A DNA stretch of 64,000 nucleotides from Afifellaceae bacterium (GTDB taxonomy: Bacteria > Pseudomonadota > Alphaproteobacteria > Rhizobiales > Afifellaceae), in assembly GCA_028281235.1 (NCBI GenBank), contig JANQKG010000011.1:1-64000 (forward strand), read 5' to 3'. The position numbers and the translations under genes are program-made. Shown piece after piece: positions 34,367 to 42,383 of the stretch. The notes beneath the pieces are model-generated. The model worked only from the letters and a program-made list of their open reading frames with translations. It was not told the DNA's origin and made no database searches. Position 1 is the stretch's first letter. Each line of letters opens with the position of its first letter.

Positions 34367-35288
34367 CTGCCGAAAGAATCGCCTCGCGGTCGATGGGCGC
34401 CAGCGCGCCATGCACGCAGACGACCTCTGCCGCGACGGCATGCGCGAGTCCGGCCGCCTTGACCGGCGCGTGCCCCATCAGCCGCGCGGCGAGGTAGCTA
34501 CCACCGAAGGAATCGCCGGCGCCGGTCGTATCGACGATGCGCGTTGCCTTGGCCGGCGGCACCCACGCCTCTTTGCCCTGTGCAACAACGAGACACGGCT
34601 CGTCGCCGTTCTTCACGACGATCTCCGTGGCGCCATGCGAAGAAATTCGTTCCGCGGTTGCTTCGGGCGTTGTGTCACCATGAAGCAGCTTTTCGTCATC
34701 GAAGGTGGGGAGCGCAATGTCGGTCGTGGCGATTGCCGCTGCCATCGCTGCCTGTGCTTCGTCTCTGTCTGGCCACAAGGCCGCGCGGAAGTTCGTATCG
34801 AAGACGATTTTTGCGCCGGCTGCGCGCCGCTCCGCAAGCGCCGCCAGAAGCCGCGCGCGCGCTGCCTTGCTCAAAATGCCGAGCGTGATGCCGGAGAGAT
34901 AGAGCATGTCGGCATCGGCAAGCGCTTCTTTCAGCCACGGCGCGTCGTCGGCGAGCTGCCGCGCCGCCGACTCGCCGCGCCAATAGGTGAAGCTGCGCTC
35001 ACCCTCATCAAGCGTGATGGCGTAAAGCCCCGGCCGCTTGCCGGTGATGGTGCGGATGCGCTCCGTCTGCACGCCGGTCTCGGCGATATGAGCCTTGAGC
35101 CGCAGCGAGAAGGGGTCGTCGCCGATCGCCGTCACATAGGCGACGTGCCTCTCCGCCGGCAGCATGGCGCGTGCGTAGTAGGCGGTGTTGAAGGTGTCGC
35201 CGGCAAAGCCCATCTGCCAAAGGTCGTTGCCGCGGCCGGAAAGCTCGATCATGCATTCGCCGATCGCGGCGACGGAAACGGGTTTCAT
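34347..35288 (-). CDS. PfkB-family sugar kinase, probable 2-dehydro-3-deoxygluconokinase
   Basis: A 313-residue ribokinase-fold enzyme. It begins VAAIGECMIELS, has WQMGFAGDTFNTAYY, the ERSFTYWRGESAARQLA segment characteristic of KDG kinases, and the ATP/anion-hole motif DTTGAGDSFGGSYLA with catalytic Asp. KDG kinase phosphorylates 2-keto-3-deoxygluconate in the uronate and Entner-Doudoroff routes. Start ATG 35288 has GGAG upstream; a TTG 9 bp earlier is possible. The last codons and stop lie in a terminator hairpin shared with the convergent ABC operon. Confidence 0.87.
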   Translation of the reverse strand: MKPVSVAAIGECMIELSGRGNDLWQMGFAGDTFNTAYYARAMLPAERHVAYVTAIGDDPFSLRLKAHIAETGVQTERIRTITGKRPGLYAITLDEGERSFTYWRGESAARQLADDAPWLKEALADADMLYLSGITLGILSKAARARLLAALAERRAAGAKIVFDTNFRAALWPDRDEAQAAMAAAIATTDIALPTFDDEKLLHGDTTPEATAERISSHGATEIVVKNGDEPCLVVAQGKEAWVPPAKATRIVDTTGAGDSFGGSYLAARLMGHAPVKAAGLAHAVAAEVVCVHGALAPIDREAILSADKERGA

Positions 35289-35450
35289 GGGCGGCAAGGC
35301 TCCGGCGGAACCGACATCTCATGCCCGATTGGGCGCAGGTCCCGCAAGACGCGGGGGCAGGGCGTCCCGCGCGCGGCGTTGACACGTTTTCAGGCAGGCC
35401 GTAAGGCAGGCCGGCTTCAGAGCGCATTCACGAAGCGCGATGACGCCTAG

Positions 35451-35535
35451 GCCCAGGTGGCGGAATTGGTAGACGCGCACGGTTCAGGTCCGTGTGCCGC
35501 AAGGCGTGGAGGTTCGAGTCCTCTCCTGGGCACCA
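35451..35535 (+). tRNA. tRNA-Leu (anticodon CAG)
   Basis: An 85-nt class II tRNA. Acceptor GCCCAGG pairs with CCTGGGC, discriminator A and encoded CCA follow. The anticodon loop TTCAGGT gives CAG, a long variable arm (TGCCGCAAGGCGT) is present, and the T loop is GGTTCGAGTCC. Confidence 0.95.
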
Positions 35536-35598
35536 GGCCTAAGCTCTTTGAGCCTTGCCTGACGCGACAACGCCTTAGGTCGAACTCTGGAGACCATC

Positions 35599-36216
35599 CT
35601 GACCAACATCCGCCTTCATGACGGCGACCTGCCCGACCTGTCCGCCTATTCAAAGCACGTGGCCGTCGACACGGAGACGATGGGGCTGAAGCCCGGCCGC
35701 GATCGGCTCTGCCTCGTGCAGCTTTCGCCCGGCGACGGCTCAGCGGATATCGTGAGGATCGGCCAGGGACAGACGAGCGCGCCGAACCTGGCGCGGCTCT
35801 TGAGCGATCCTGAGATCACCAAGGTGTTCCACTTTGCCCGCTTCGACGTGGCCATGCTGAAATACGGGCTCGACATCGACGTGGCGCCGCTCTGGTGCAC
35901 CAAGATCGCCTCGCGCCTGACGCGCACCTACACCGACCGGCACGGCCTCAAGGATCTGGCGCGCGAACTCCTTGGCATCGAGCTCTCCAAGCAGCAGCAA
36001 TCCTCCGATTGGGGCGCGGCGGAGTTGAGCGAGGCGCAGCTGGAATACGCCGCTGCCGACGTGCTCAACCTCTTGTCGATCAAGGAGGCCCTGGAAGCGC
36101 GCCTCCTCCGGGAAGGACGGCTGGAGTTAGCGGAGGCGTGTTTCGCTTTTCTGCCGGTGCGCGCCAGGCTCGATCTGCTTGGCTGGGACGACCAGGACAT
36201 TTTTGCCCATTCGTGA
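35599..36216 (+). CDS. rnd: Ribonuclease D-like 3'-5' exonuclease, probably with a CTG start
   Basis: A DEDD-type exonuclease of about 205 residues, without the HRDC domains of E. coli RNase D, as usual in Rhizobiales. Exo I is VAVDTETMGL, Exo II has FHFARFDVAML, Exo III ends YAAADVLNLL; KIASRLTRTYTDRHGLKDLA lies between. GTG at 35659 would cut off the conserved first strand: upstream codons read TNIRLHDGDLPDLSAYSKH, the family's N-terminus. The only initiator there with a spaced GGAG (35589-35592) is CTG at 35599. The next genes are lptCAB. Confidence 0.88.
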   Translation: MTNIRLHDGDLPDLSAYSKHVAVDTETMGLKPGRDRLCLVQLSPGDGSADIVRIGQGQTSAPNLARLLSDPEITKVFHFARFDVAMLKYGLDIDVAPLWCTKIASRLTRTYTDRHGLKDLARELLGIELSKQQQSSDWGAAELSEAQLEYAAADVLNLLSIKEALEARLLREGRLELAEACFAFLPVRARLDLLGWDDQDIFAHS

Positions 36217-36312
36217 GCGCCTTGGCACTGCGGCCGCTGGAGCGCCGGGCTTTGCTGCCGCACTTGCAGCGCGCCGGCAAATCACCACACTGTCCTTGCT
36301 AACCCCTTTGCG

Positions 36313-36405
36313 CTAAAGCACGATCCGAAAAGTGGGAACCGGTTTTCGGATAAATCGTGCGCTAAAACAAATAGTTAGAGCGTTGAGCGATTGATCGAGA
36401 AGCGA
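36313..36405. repeat. Hyphomicrobiales-type palindromic repeat, copy D
   Basis: TAAAGCACGATCCGAAAAGT pairs with CGGATAAATCGTGCGCT; a second part AGAGCGTTGAGCGATTGATC resembles the tail of the copy at position 1. It fills the gap before lptC. Confidence 0.75.
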
Positions 36406-36430
36406 TAACGCGCGAGGCGGATTCGCAGAA

Positions 36431-37201
36431 ATGAGCCTTTCGGCGTCCTGGCAGGAGACACAGCCGGCTTTGCAGGCCGCACCGGCTTTGCAGGCCACAC
36501 CGGCTTTGCAGGCCGCAACGGCTTTGCAGGTCGCATCGACCATGCAGAGCGCATCGCCGGACGCGCGGGCGCGGGCCTTTACGGCGGCGCGGCGGCATTC
36601 CCGGCTCGTCCGCATCCTGCGGATCGTGCTGCCGGCGACCGGGTTGGCCGCAATCGCTGCGTTGATCGCTCTCACGCAATTGGGCCTGCCGCTTGATATC
36701 GATATCTCCGCCGCGCGTCTCAGCGTCACCCCCAACGCGGTGATCATGGAAAGCCCCAATCTGACCGGCTTCGACAACGAGCGACGCGAATACTCGGTCG
36801 CTGCTGAGCGGGCCATCCAGTCGCTCACAAATCCCAACCAGGTGCGCCTGGAGGCGATCAAGGCCACGGTCGCCGGCGAGGACGGCGCGACAATCGTCAC
36901 CGCCGCCACCGGCGAATATGACCATTCCGCGCGCACGCTGCGGCTGGAGGGCGACGTCACCGTCGACAGTGCGGAGGGCTATGGGCTTCGCATGCTGGAC
37001 GTGAACGTGGACTTCCTCGCCGGTTCCATGCAGACCGATCGCCCCGTGACCGTCATCTATGAAGACAGCGAGATCACCAGCCAGCGCTTCACGGCCACCG
37101 ACGGCGGTCGTCATCTCCTGTTTGACGGTGGCGTGCGCACCACCATTATGCCGCCGAAGCGCGAAGGCCCGCCGGCAGAAACAGAGGAGCGCGCGCAGTG
37201 A
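36431..37201 (+). CDS. lptC: LPS export periplasmic bridge protein LptC
   Basis: A 256-residue inner-membrane protein that helps pass lipopolysaccharide from LptB2FG to LptA. A single membrane helix is at about 65-86 (ILPATGLAAIAALIAL-like stretch), and the periplasmic beta-jellyroll has VIMESPNLTGFDNERREYSV, ATGEYDHSARTLRLEGDV and GYGLRMLDVNVDFLAG. The cytoplasmic N-terminus carries four copies of a six-residue unit (PALQAA type), an unusual addition. Its stop overlaps lptA by GTGA. Confidence 0.88.
   Translation: MSLSASWQETQPALQAAPALQATPALQAATALQVASTMQSASPDARARAFTAARRHSRLVRILRIVLPATGLAAIAALIALTQLGLPLDIDISAARLSVTPNAVIMESPNLTGFDNERREYSVAAERAIQSLTNPNQVRLEAIKATVAGEDGATIVTAATGEYDHSARTLRLEGDVTVDSAEGYGLRMLDVNVDFLAGSMQTDRPVTVIYEDSEITSQRFTATDGGRHLLFDGGVRTTIMPPKREGPPAETEERAQ
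36464..36535. repeat. Four tandem 18-bp units within lptC
   Basis: Units are CCGGCTTTGCAGGCCGCA, the same with ACA at its end, an exact copy of the first, and ACGGCTTTGCAGGTCGCA. They encode PALQAA, PALQAT, PALQAA and TALQVA and keep the frame. Confidence 0.93.
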
Positions 37202-37725
37202 AACGCATCTTGATCGCTGCGGCCGCCGCTTATCTGAGCGCTTCGTTCGGGGCATCCGCTCAGGATTTCGCCGCGGCTTTTTCCGGCTTCGACGCCGGCT
37301 CCGACGCGCCGATCCAGATTGAAGCCGATCAGCTGGAGGTCCGCGACACCGAAAAGACCGCGATCTACAGCGGAAATGTGCAAGTGCGCCAAGGGGATAC
37401 GGTGCTTGAAGCGCCGGCGCTGCGGGTCTTTTATACCGGCGAAGGCGCAAACGCCGAGACCCCCGGCGCGCAGGTGTCGCGCATCGAGGCGGGGCCGGGT
37501 GTCCTGGTGCGCTCCGGCGAACAGACCGCCAGCAGCGATCGCGCCGTCTTCGACATGGGCCGCGACCTCATTACGATGAGCGGCAATGTGGTCCTGACGC
37601 AGGGGTCGAACGTGGTGCGCGGCGAGCGCCTGGTCGTGAACTTGGCGACCAAAGAGGGGCGTATCGAAGGCGGTCGTGTGCAGACCCTCATTGGGCCGCC
37701 CGAACGCGACGAGGCGGCCCAATGA
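37198..37725 (+). CDS. lptA: LPS transport periplasmic protein LptA (OstA-like)
   Basis: A 175-residue exported protein with signal peptide (1-21, AAYLSASFGASAQ). The OstA beta-strand repeats are clear: IQIEADQLEVRDTEKTAIYS, GNVQVRQGDTVLEAPALRV and MSGNVVLTQGSNVVRGERLV. It forms the periplasmic bridge carrying LPS to the outer membrane. The start is GTG, overlapping the lptC stop by 4 bp, and lptB follows 36 bp downstream, the standard export operon. Confidence 0.93.
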   Translation: MKRILIAAAAAYLSASFGASAQDFAAAFSGFDAGSDAPIQIEADQLEVRDTEKTAIYSGNVQVRQGDTVLEAPALRVFYTGEGANAETPGAQVSRIEAGPGVLVRSGEQTASSDRAVFDMGRDLITMSGNVVLTQGSNVVRGERLVVNLATKEGRIEGGRVQTLIGPPERDEAAQ

Positions 37726-37761
37726 AGCCGCCTCAGTGATGCCGTTGCCGGGAATGCGCAA

Positions 37762-38616
37762 TTGAACCGTTTGGACAAGATCGAACAACCGACTTCCTGG
37801 CCGTTGGAGGAGATCGACCGGCGCGCGCGCTGGGCGAAGAGCGGCGGCGAGGAGCCTGTTGATGAGGGCGGCGCGACTCTAACGCATGAAAGCGGCGTGA
37901 GGCTCGCCGCCAAGGGGCTTCGCCGCGCCTTTAAGGGGCGCGCCGTTGTGGAGGACGTATCGTTGTCGCTGGCGCGCGGCGAGGCGGTCGGGCTGCTCGG
38001 CCCCAACGGTGCGGGCAAGACGACGGTTTTCTACATGATCACCGGCCTGATCCGCCCCAATTCCGGCACGATCGAAATCGACGGGCACGATGTCACGCAT
38101 CTGCCCATGTATCAGCGCGCCCGCCTGGGCGTCGGCTACCTGCCGCAGGAGGCGTCGATTTTTCGCGGCCTGTCGGTTGAGGACAACATCCGCGCAGTGC
38201 TGGAGATCGTGGAGCGAAACCGGGCGCGGCGCGAGGCCGACCTGACGGCGCTCCTGGAAGAATTCTCCATCGCGCATCTAAGAAAGGCGCCGGCGATCTC
38301 GCTCTCTGGCGGCGAGCGGCGGCGCTGTGAGATCGCGCGGGCCTTGGCAAGCCGCCCCGCCTATATGCTGCTCGATGAGCCTTTCGCCGGCATCGACCCG
38401 ATCGCCGTCGGCGACATCCAGACGCTGGTGCGCCATTTGACGCAACGCGGCATAGGTGTCCTCATCACCGACCACAACGTGCGCGAGACGCTGGGGCTGA
38501 TCGATCGCGCCTATATCCTGAATGATGGGCGGGTTTTGGCCGAAGGTCACCCCGACGAGATCGTCGCCAATCCCGACGTGCGGCGCGTTTATCTTGGTGA
38601 GCGCTTCAGGCTTTGA
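37762..38616 (+). CDS. lptB: LPS export ABC transporter ATP-binding protein LptB
   Basis: A 284-residue ATPase powering LPS extraction from the inner membrane. Walker A is GPNGAGKTT, the LptB-typical [18 protein letters not shown] follows, then signature LSGGERRR, Walker [13 protein letters not shown] and H-loop [10 protein letters not shown]. The N-terminal 45 residues before the ABC domain are a charged extension, which other Rhizobiales LptB proteins also have. The start is uncertain: TTG at 37762 has no good SD, and an in-frame GTG at 37899 would remove the extension. Confidence 0.93.
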   Translation: MNRLDKIEQPTSWPLEEIDRRARWAKSGGEEPVDEGGATLTHESGVRLAAKGLRRAFKGRAVVEDVSLSLARGEAVGLLGPNGAGKTTVFYMITGLIRPNSGTIEIDGHDVTHLPMYQRARLGVGYLPQEASIFRGLSVEDNIRAVLEIVERNRARREADLTALLEEFSIAHLRKAPAISLSGGERRRCEIARALASRPAYMLLDEPFAGIDPIAVGDIQTLVRHLTQRGIGVLITDHNVRETLGLIDRAYILNDGRVLAEGHPDEIVANPDVRRVYLGERFRL

Positions 38617-38707
38617 CTCCGCCGGCAGGCGGTCTAAGTTGCACTGCAACATGACGGGCAGGTGAACAAGCCGGCGAAGCTTGCGGGCCCGTTCCTTGGG
38701 GCAGCGT

Positions 38708-40177
38708 ATGGCACTATCCGCACGGCTTCAGGCGCGGCAGACCCAGTCGCTCGTTATCACGCCGCAGCTCATGCAGGCGATCCGCCTGCTGCAAATGTCC
38801 AGCCTGGAGCTGGAGCGCTTCGTCGCCGCGGAGCTTGAGCAGAACCCGCTTTTGGAGGAGGACGAGGAGGGCGGCGCCGCAGCGCCGACGCCCACCGATG
38901 GCGGCGAGGCAACCGCGGACACGGAAATCGCTGCCGACAATACGGCACTTGAGGCGATCGACGCTGAGCGCTCCGACCTCTTTCCCAACGACAGCGGATA
39001 CGATGCGAGCCCGGCCCATTCGCCCGGCAACACAGCCGTTGCCCCGTCCGCGCCGGCGGAGTTCGGTGTCGAGCAGACGCTCGCCGCGCGCCCCAGCCTG
39101 GATGAGCTTCTGGAACGCAAGATCGACGCCGTTTTCACCGATCCGGCCGAGCGCGCCATCGCCCTGGCGCTCACCGCCGGGCTCGATGAGGCGGGCTATC
39201 TCACGATCGAAATTGAAGCGGTCGCGCGTTCGCTCGATGTGGCGCCGGAGCGCGTGGAACTGGTGCTCGGCACCTGCCAGGACATCGCGCCGACGGGCGT
39301 ATTTGCCCGCTCGCTGGCGGAATGTTTGGAGCTTCAGCTTGCCGAGCGCGGCCGGCTCGACCAGCCCATGCAGACCTTGCTCGCCAATCTGGAGGCGCTC
39401 GCTGCTGGTCGTAGTGCCGAGCTCGCCGCCCTTTGCGGCGCCGGCCATGCGGGCCTGAAGCGGCTGGTTGCCGAATTGCGCAGCCTCGATCCGAAGCCCG
39501 GCCTGGCCTTCGTGCACGAGCCGACGCGTACGCTGGTGCCCGATGTGTTTGTTCGCCCTGGGCCGGATTCCGACTGGATCGTGGAGCTGAACGACGCGGT
39601 TCTGCCGCGGCTCATCGTCAACAACAGCTACTACGCCCACGTCTCGTCGCGCTCAGCCCCGCAAGAGCGCGCTTTCCTCGACGAGTGCCGCGACAAGGCG
39701 AAATGGCTTACCAAGAGCCTCGACCAGCGGGCGCGGACAATGCTGCGGGTGGCGACGCAGATCGTCCGCCGCCAGGAAGGCTTCTTGACCGACGGCGTCA
39801 CGCATTTGAAGCCACTTAATCTGCGCATGATCGCCGACACGCTCGGCATTCATGAATCGACGGTGAGCCGCGCCTCCGCCAACAAGACCATCGCCACGCC
39901 GCGCGGCATCTACGAGTTCCGCTACTTCTTTACCGGCGCCATACCGGCAAGCGCTGGCGGCGAGGCGCATTCCTCTGAGGCCGTCAAGCACCGTATTCGC
40001 AAGACCATCATGGAGGAATCGCCCGACGCGGTGCTCTCCGACGATGCAATCGTCGCGCTTCTGTCGCGTGAAGGCGTGGAGATCGCCCGCCGCACGGTGG
40101 CCAAGTACCGTGAGGCCATGCGAATTGGCTCCTCGGTGGAACGCCGGCGCGACAAACGGCTGAAGGCCGCCTCCTAG
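38708..40177 (+). CDS. rpoN: RNA polymerase sigma-54 factor RpoN
   Basis: A 489-residue sigma-54. Region I is the glutamine-rich activator-response segment (RLQARQTQSLVITPQLMQAI), followed by the acidic region II, the core-binding domain, the HTH (TLGIHESTVSRASANK) and the RpoN box ARRTVAKYRE at residues 460-469. It directs transcription of nitrogen, carbon and motility genes with ATP-dependent activators. It sits between lptB and hpf-ptsN, the usual order. The stop codon TAG is the first three bases of a palindromic repeat. Confidence 0.97.
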   Translation: MALSARLQARQTQSLVITPQLMQAIRLLQMSSLELERFVAAELEQNPLLEEDEEGGAAAPTPTDGGEATADTEIAADNTALEAIDAERSDLFPNDSGYDASPAHSPGNTAVAPSAPAEFGVEQTLAARPSLDELLERKIDAVFTDPAERAIALALTAGLDEAGYLTIEIEAVARSLDVAPERVELVLGTCQDIAPTGVFARSLAECLELQLAERGRLDQPMQTLLANLEALAAGRSAELAALCGAGHAGLKRLVAELRSLDPKPGLAFVHEPTRTLVPDVFVRPGPDSDWIVELNDAVLPRLIVNNSYYAHVSSRSAPQERAFLDECRDKAKWLTKSLDQRARTMLRVATQIVRRQEGFLTDGVTHLKPLNLRMIADTLGIHESTVSRASANKTIATPRGIYEFRYFFTGAIPASAGGEAHSSEAVKHRIRKTIMEESPDAVLSDDAIVALLSREGVEIARRTVAKYREAMRIGSSVERRRDKRLKAAS

Positions 40178-40280
40178 AGCATGATCCCGAAAAGTGGAGA
40201 CCGGTTTTCGGATTAAGATCATGCTCCAGCAAAGACATAGAGCCTCCATTCCGATTCAATCAGAATGGATAAGGCTCTAG
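40175..40280. repeat. Hyphomicrobiales-type palindromic repeat, copy E (two modules)
   Basis: Module 1 is TAGAGCATGATCCCGAAAAG to ATTAAGATCATGCTCC; module 2 is TAGAGCCTCCATTCCGATTC to GAATGGATAAGGCTCTAG. CTCC flanks both ends. The first TAG is the rpoN stop. Confidence 0.88.
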
Positions 40281-40395
40281 CTCCTGGAAACGCCGGGGGC
40301 GCAGCAGCCGATTGCGTTTGACAGGCGGGAGTGAGGCTCGTACAGCTCCGCCGGCAAGCGGCCCGACAAGCGAGAATTCAAGCGGAAAATGCGGC

Positions 40396-40692
40396 ATGGT
40401 ACTGAGGATAGCCGGCAAGAACTTCGATATCGGTCAGGCGCTTCGCTCCCGCATCGACGAGACCGTCGCCGGCATGGTCGGAAAATATTTCGTCGAGAGC
40501 GGCTATTCCGGACAGGTTGCAGTATCGAAGAACGGCCGCGTGTTTGAGACCGATATGGTGCTCCATATCGACACCGGTAAGGTCTTTGAAGCGAGCGGTT
40601 CCGACGCTGACGCGCGTGTGAGTTTTGATCTGGCCGCGGAGAAGCTGGACAAGCAGCTCAGGCGCTACAAGCGGCGTCTTAAAGACCATTAG
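40396..40692 (+). CDS. hpf: Ribosome hibernation promoting factor, short form
   Basis: A 98-residue protein matching only the N-terminal domain of HPF/YfiA: MVLRIAGKNFDIGQALRSRI, then VSFDLAAEKLDKQLRRYKRR, which binds the 30S decoding region. Most alphaproteobacteria carry a long HPF of about 190 residues whose C-terminal domain dimerises ribosomes to 100S. Here a stop follows RRLKDH, and only 41 bp separate it from ptsN, so the C-terminal domain is absent. GCGGC upstream is a weak SD. It is part of the rpoN-hpf-ptsN group. Confidence 0.87.
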   Translation: MVLRIAGKNFDIGQALRSRIDETVAGMVGKYFVESGYSGQVAVSKNGRVFETDMVLHIDTGKVFEASGSDADARVSFDLAAEKLDKQLRRYKRRLKDH

Positions 40693-40733
40693 CCGCGAAG
40701 GCCCGTCGCGGCGTCGCTTCTCAGGGTGTGCTT

Positions 40734-41201
40734 ATGGACCTGCGCGATCTCGTGAAGCCTGAAGCTGTTCTGCCGTCGCTCTACGCGCAGTCCAAGAAGC
40801 AGGTGCTGCACGAGGTCTGCGCCATCGCCGCTGAGCAGACCGGATTGGTGGAGCGCGGCATACTCGACACGCTGCTGCAACGCGAACGGCTCGGCTCAAC
40901 CGGCGTGGGGCAGGGGGTGGCGATCCCGCACGGCAAGCTCTCCGAGTTGGATGCGTTGGTCGGCGTCTTCGCGCGGCTCGCGCAGCCGGTGGATTTCGAC
41001 GCCCTCGACAATCAGCCGGTGGATCTGGTCTTCGTGCTGCTGGCGCCTGAAAGCGCCGGCGCCGATCACCTGAAGGCGCTGGCGCGCATTGCCCGCGAAC
41101 TGCGCGATCCGAGCGTTGCGGAGAAGCTTCGCGGCGCATCCGACGCCGATGCGCTTTATGCGGTGCTCACGGCGCCGCCCCACGCTTCGCACGCCGCCTG
41201 A
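40734..41201 (+). CDS. ptsN: Nitrogen-related PTS EIIA component PtsN
   Basis: A 155-residue EIIA-Ntr regulatory phosphoprotein. The phospho-acceptor His66 is in GVAIPHGKL, preceded by RERLGSTGVGQG, and the C-terminal HLKALARIARELRD helix is standard. It takes phosphate from PtsP/Npr and controls potassium uptake and stress responses rather than sugar import. ATG 40734 is used; an in-frame GTG lies 6 bp earlier. Position after rpoN and hpf is conserved. Confidence 0.95.
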   Translation: MDLRDLVKPEAVLPSLYAQSKKQVLHEVCAIAAEQTGLVERGILDTLLQRERLGSTGVGQGVAIPHGKLSELDALVGVFARLAQPVDFDALDNQPVDLVFVLLAPESAGADHLKALARIARELRDPSVAEKLRGASDADALYAVLTAPPHASHAA

Positions 41202-41235
41202 GCGCGCGCGTCGGCGCTAGGGTCAACGTCTCGAT

Positions 41236-41400
41236 CTGTCATCCCGGTTCGGCCGAAGGCCGAGACCGGGATCCATGAACACTAAAGCTGAGGGGTGAGC
41301 AGGTGGTGAGGACCAAGGGCCTTGCGGCCATGCATCCTTCGCACGATCAGTGTTCATGGGTCCCGGCCCTCGCAGCGCTCGGCCGGGATGACAAACGAGG
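41236..41400. repeat. Inverted intergenic repeat (TCATCCCGG...CCGGGATGA)
   Basis: Opens TGTCATCCCGGTTCGGCCGA and closes CTCGGCCGGGATGACA, with inner arms ATCCATGAACACT and AGTGTTCATGGGTCC. It makes up most of the ptsN-DUF1150 gap; no gene is seen in it. Confidence 0.8.
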
Positions 41401-41440
41401 GATGTGCGAGCGTAAGCCTCCCGCATTCCGCGTGCGCTAC

Positions 41441-41500
41441 AGGCGGGCTACGAACGGGCCTCGTAGCCCGGATGGAGCGAAGCGCAATCCGGGGTGCTCT
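41441..41500. repeat. Short hairpin repeat (TAGCCCGGATGGAGCGAAGC type)
   Basis: GGGCTACGAACGGGCCTCGTAGCCC forms a hairpin, followed by GGATGGAGCGAAGCGCAATCC. This is a widespread proteobacterial intergenic motif. Confidence 0.6.
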
Positions 41501-41510
41501 CCAAATCGGC

Positions 41511-41768
41511 TTAGTGGACGCTGACCGTTTGCAGGTCGTTTTCGTGCGCGCCGGCAATCGCTGCCGCTTTGGAATCGGTCAGCATGATGGGCTGCCCGGC
41601 GGCCGATAGAAGCGCCCAAAGGTCCGTGCCCGGCGCCATCTGCGGGGCCTGCGGAAACAGCGTGTGGACCTCTTCGGAGCGAACCGGCCTCAGATAAGCG
41701 ATCTCGCCGCCGCCGAGCGCGGCGAACTGATCCTTCGGCATGATCTTGATGATGTCGTTCTGGGTCAT
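41511..41768 (-). CDS. DUF1150 family small protein
   Basis: An 85-residue protein with the DUF1150 pattern: ALGGGEIAYLRPVRSEEV near the N-terminus and LWALLSAAGQPIMLTDSKAAAIAGA towards the end. No signal peptide or catalytic motif is seen. It lies 15 bp downstream of the small heat-shock protein gene on the same strand, an association that is conserved in alphaproteobacteria, so it is probably heat-induced with it. Molecular function is unknown. Confidence 0.85.
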   Translation of the reverse strand: MTQNDIIKIMPKDQFAALGGGEIAYLRPVRSEEVHTLFPQAPQMAPGTDLWALLSAAGQPIMLTDSKAAAIAGAHENDLQTVSVH

Positions 41769-41783
41769 GATGTCTCCAACGTC

Positions 41784-42227
41784 TTAGCCGCTGGACGCGA
41801 TGGGAATGCGCTTGACCTTGCGCTGCGGCTCAAGCCGGACAAGGTCGATCGAAAGCAGCCCATCCTTCAGCTCTGCCCCTGCCACCTCCATACCATCCGC
41901 CAGCACGAACTTGCGCTGGAACTGACGCGCCGCGATGCCGCGGTGCAGGTAATCACGGTCCGAATCATCGGCCTGACGACCGCTGACCGTCAGCTCATTG
42001 TCCTCAACAGTCACTTCGATTTCGTTATCGCCGAATCCGGCCACCGCCAGCGTGATCCGCAGGCGCACCGGGTCATCCTCGGCGGTTCCGATCCGCTCGA
42101 TGTTGTAGGGCGGATAGCCCTCCGCGTTCTTTGAGGCGCGCTCAAGCAGCCGCTCGATATCCTCAAAGCCAAGCAGCAAAGGGCTGGAAAAGAGTGGTGC
42201 ACGGGGCATTTGCTGCAAAGTCCTCAT
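41784..42227 (-). CDS. Small heat-shock protein (Hsp20 / alpha-crystallin family)
   Basis: A 147-residue holdase chaperone. The alpha-crystallin domain spans about residues 40-135: YPPYNIERI, LRITLAVAGFGDNEIEVTVE, the conserved YLHRGIAARQFQRKFVLADG and AELKDGLLSIDL. The GFEDIERLLERA start is typical of the IbpA/HspC class in Rhizobiales. It binds unfolding proteins without ATP. The start is ATG 42227; an internal ATG 18 bp later is possible. A heat-shock-type promoter lies upstream. Confidence 0.92.
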   Translation of the reverse strand: MRTLQQMPRAPLFSSPLLLGFEDIERLLERASKNAEGYPPYNIERIGTAEDDPVRLRITLAVAGFGDNEIEVTVEDNELTVSGRQADDSDRDYLHRGIAARQFQRKFVLADGMEVAGAELKDGLLSIDLVRLEPQRKVKRIPIASSG

Positions 42228-42284
42228 CTCTTAAGCGACTTCGCCAAGCCGGACCCTCATGAGGCATCCGGCCGGTCACAAATG

Positions 42285-42313
42285 ATATGGTGGGCGGCCA
42301 ACACGGCTTCAAG
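42285..42313 (-). promoter_or_regulatory. Putative RpoH (sigma-32) promoter of the hsp20-DUF1150 pair
   Basis: On the minus strand, CTTGAA (42313-42308) is followed after 15 bp by CACCATAT, close to the RpoH consensus CTTGAAA and CCCCATNT. The leader would be about 50 nt. It fits the heat-shock product of the gene. Confidence 0.55.
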
Positions 42314-42383
42314 CGGGCGCCCTGCAGCCGCGCGGGCCGCTCTACGCGACATTAACGAAAGCGCGACAAAGGGAGGCTGATCA

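Noticed and set aside
36464-36535. CRISPR-like array
   Set aside because: The four units are contiguous without spacers and encode a protein repeat. No cas gene is in the window.
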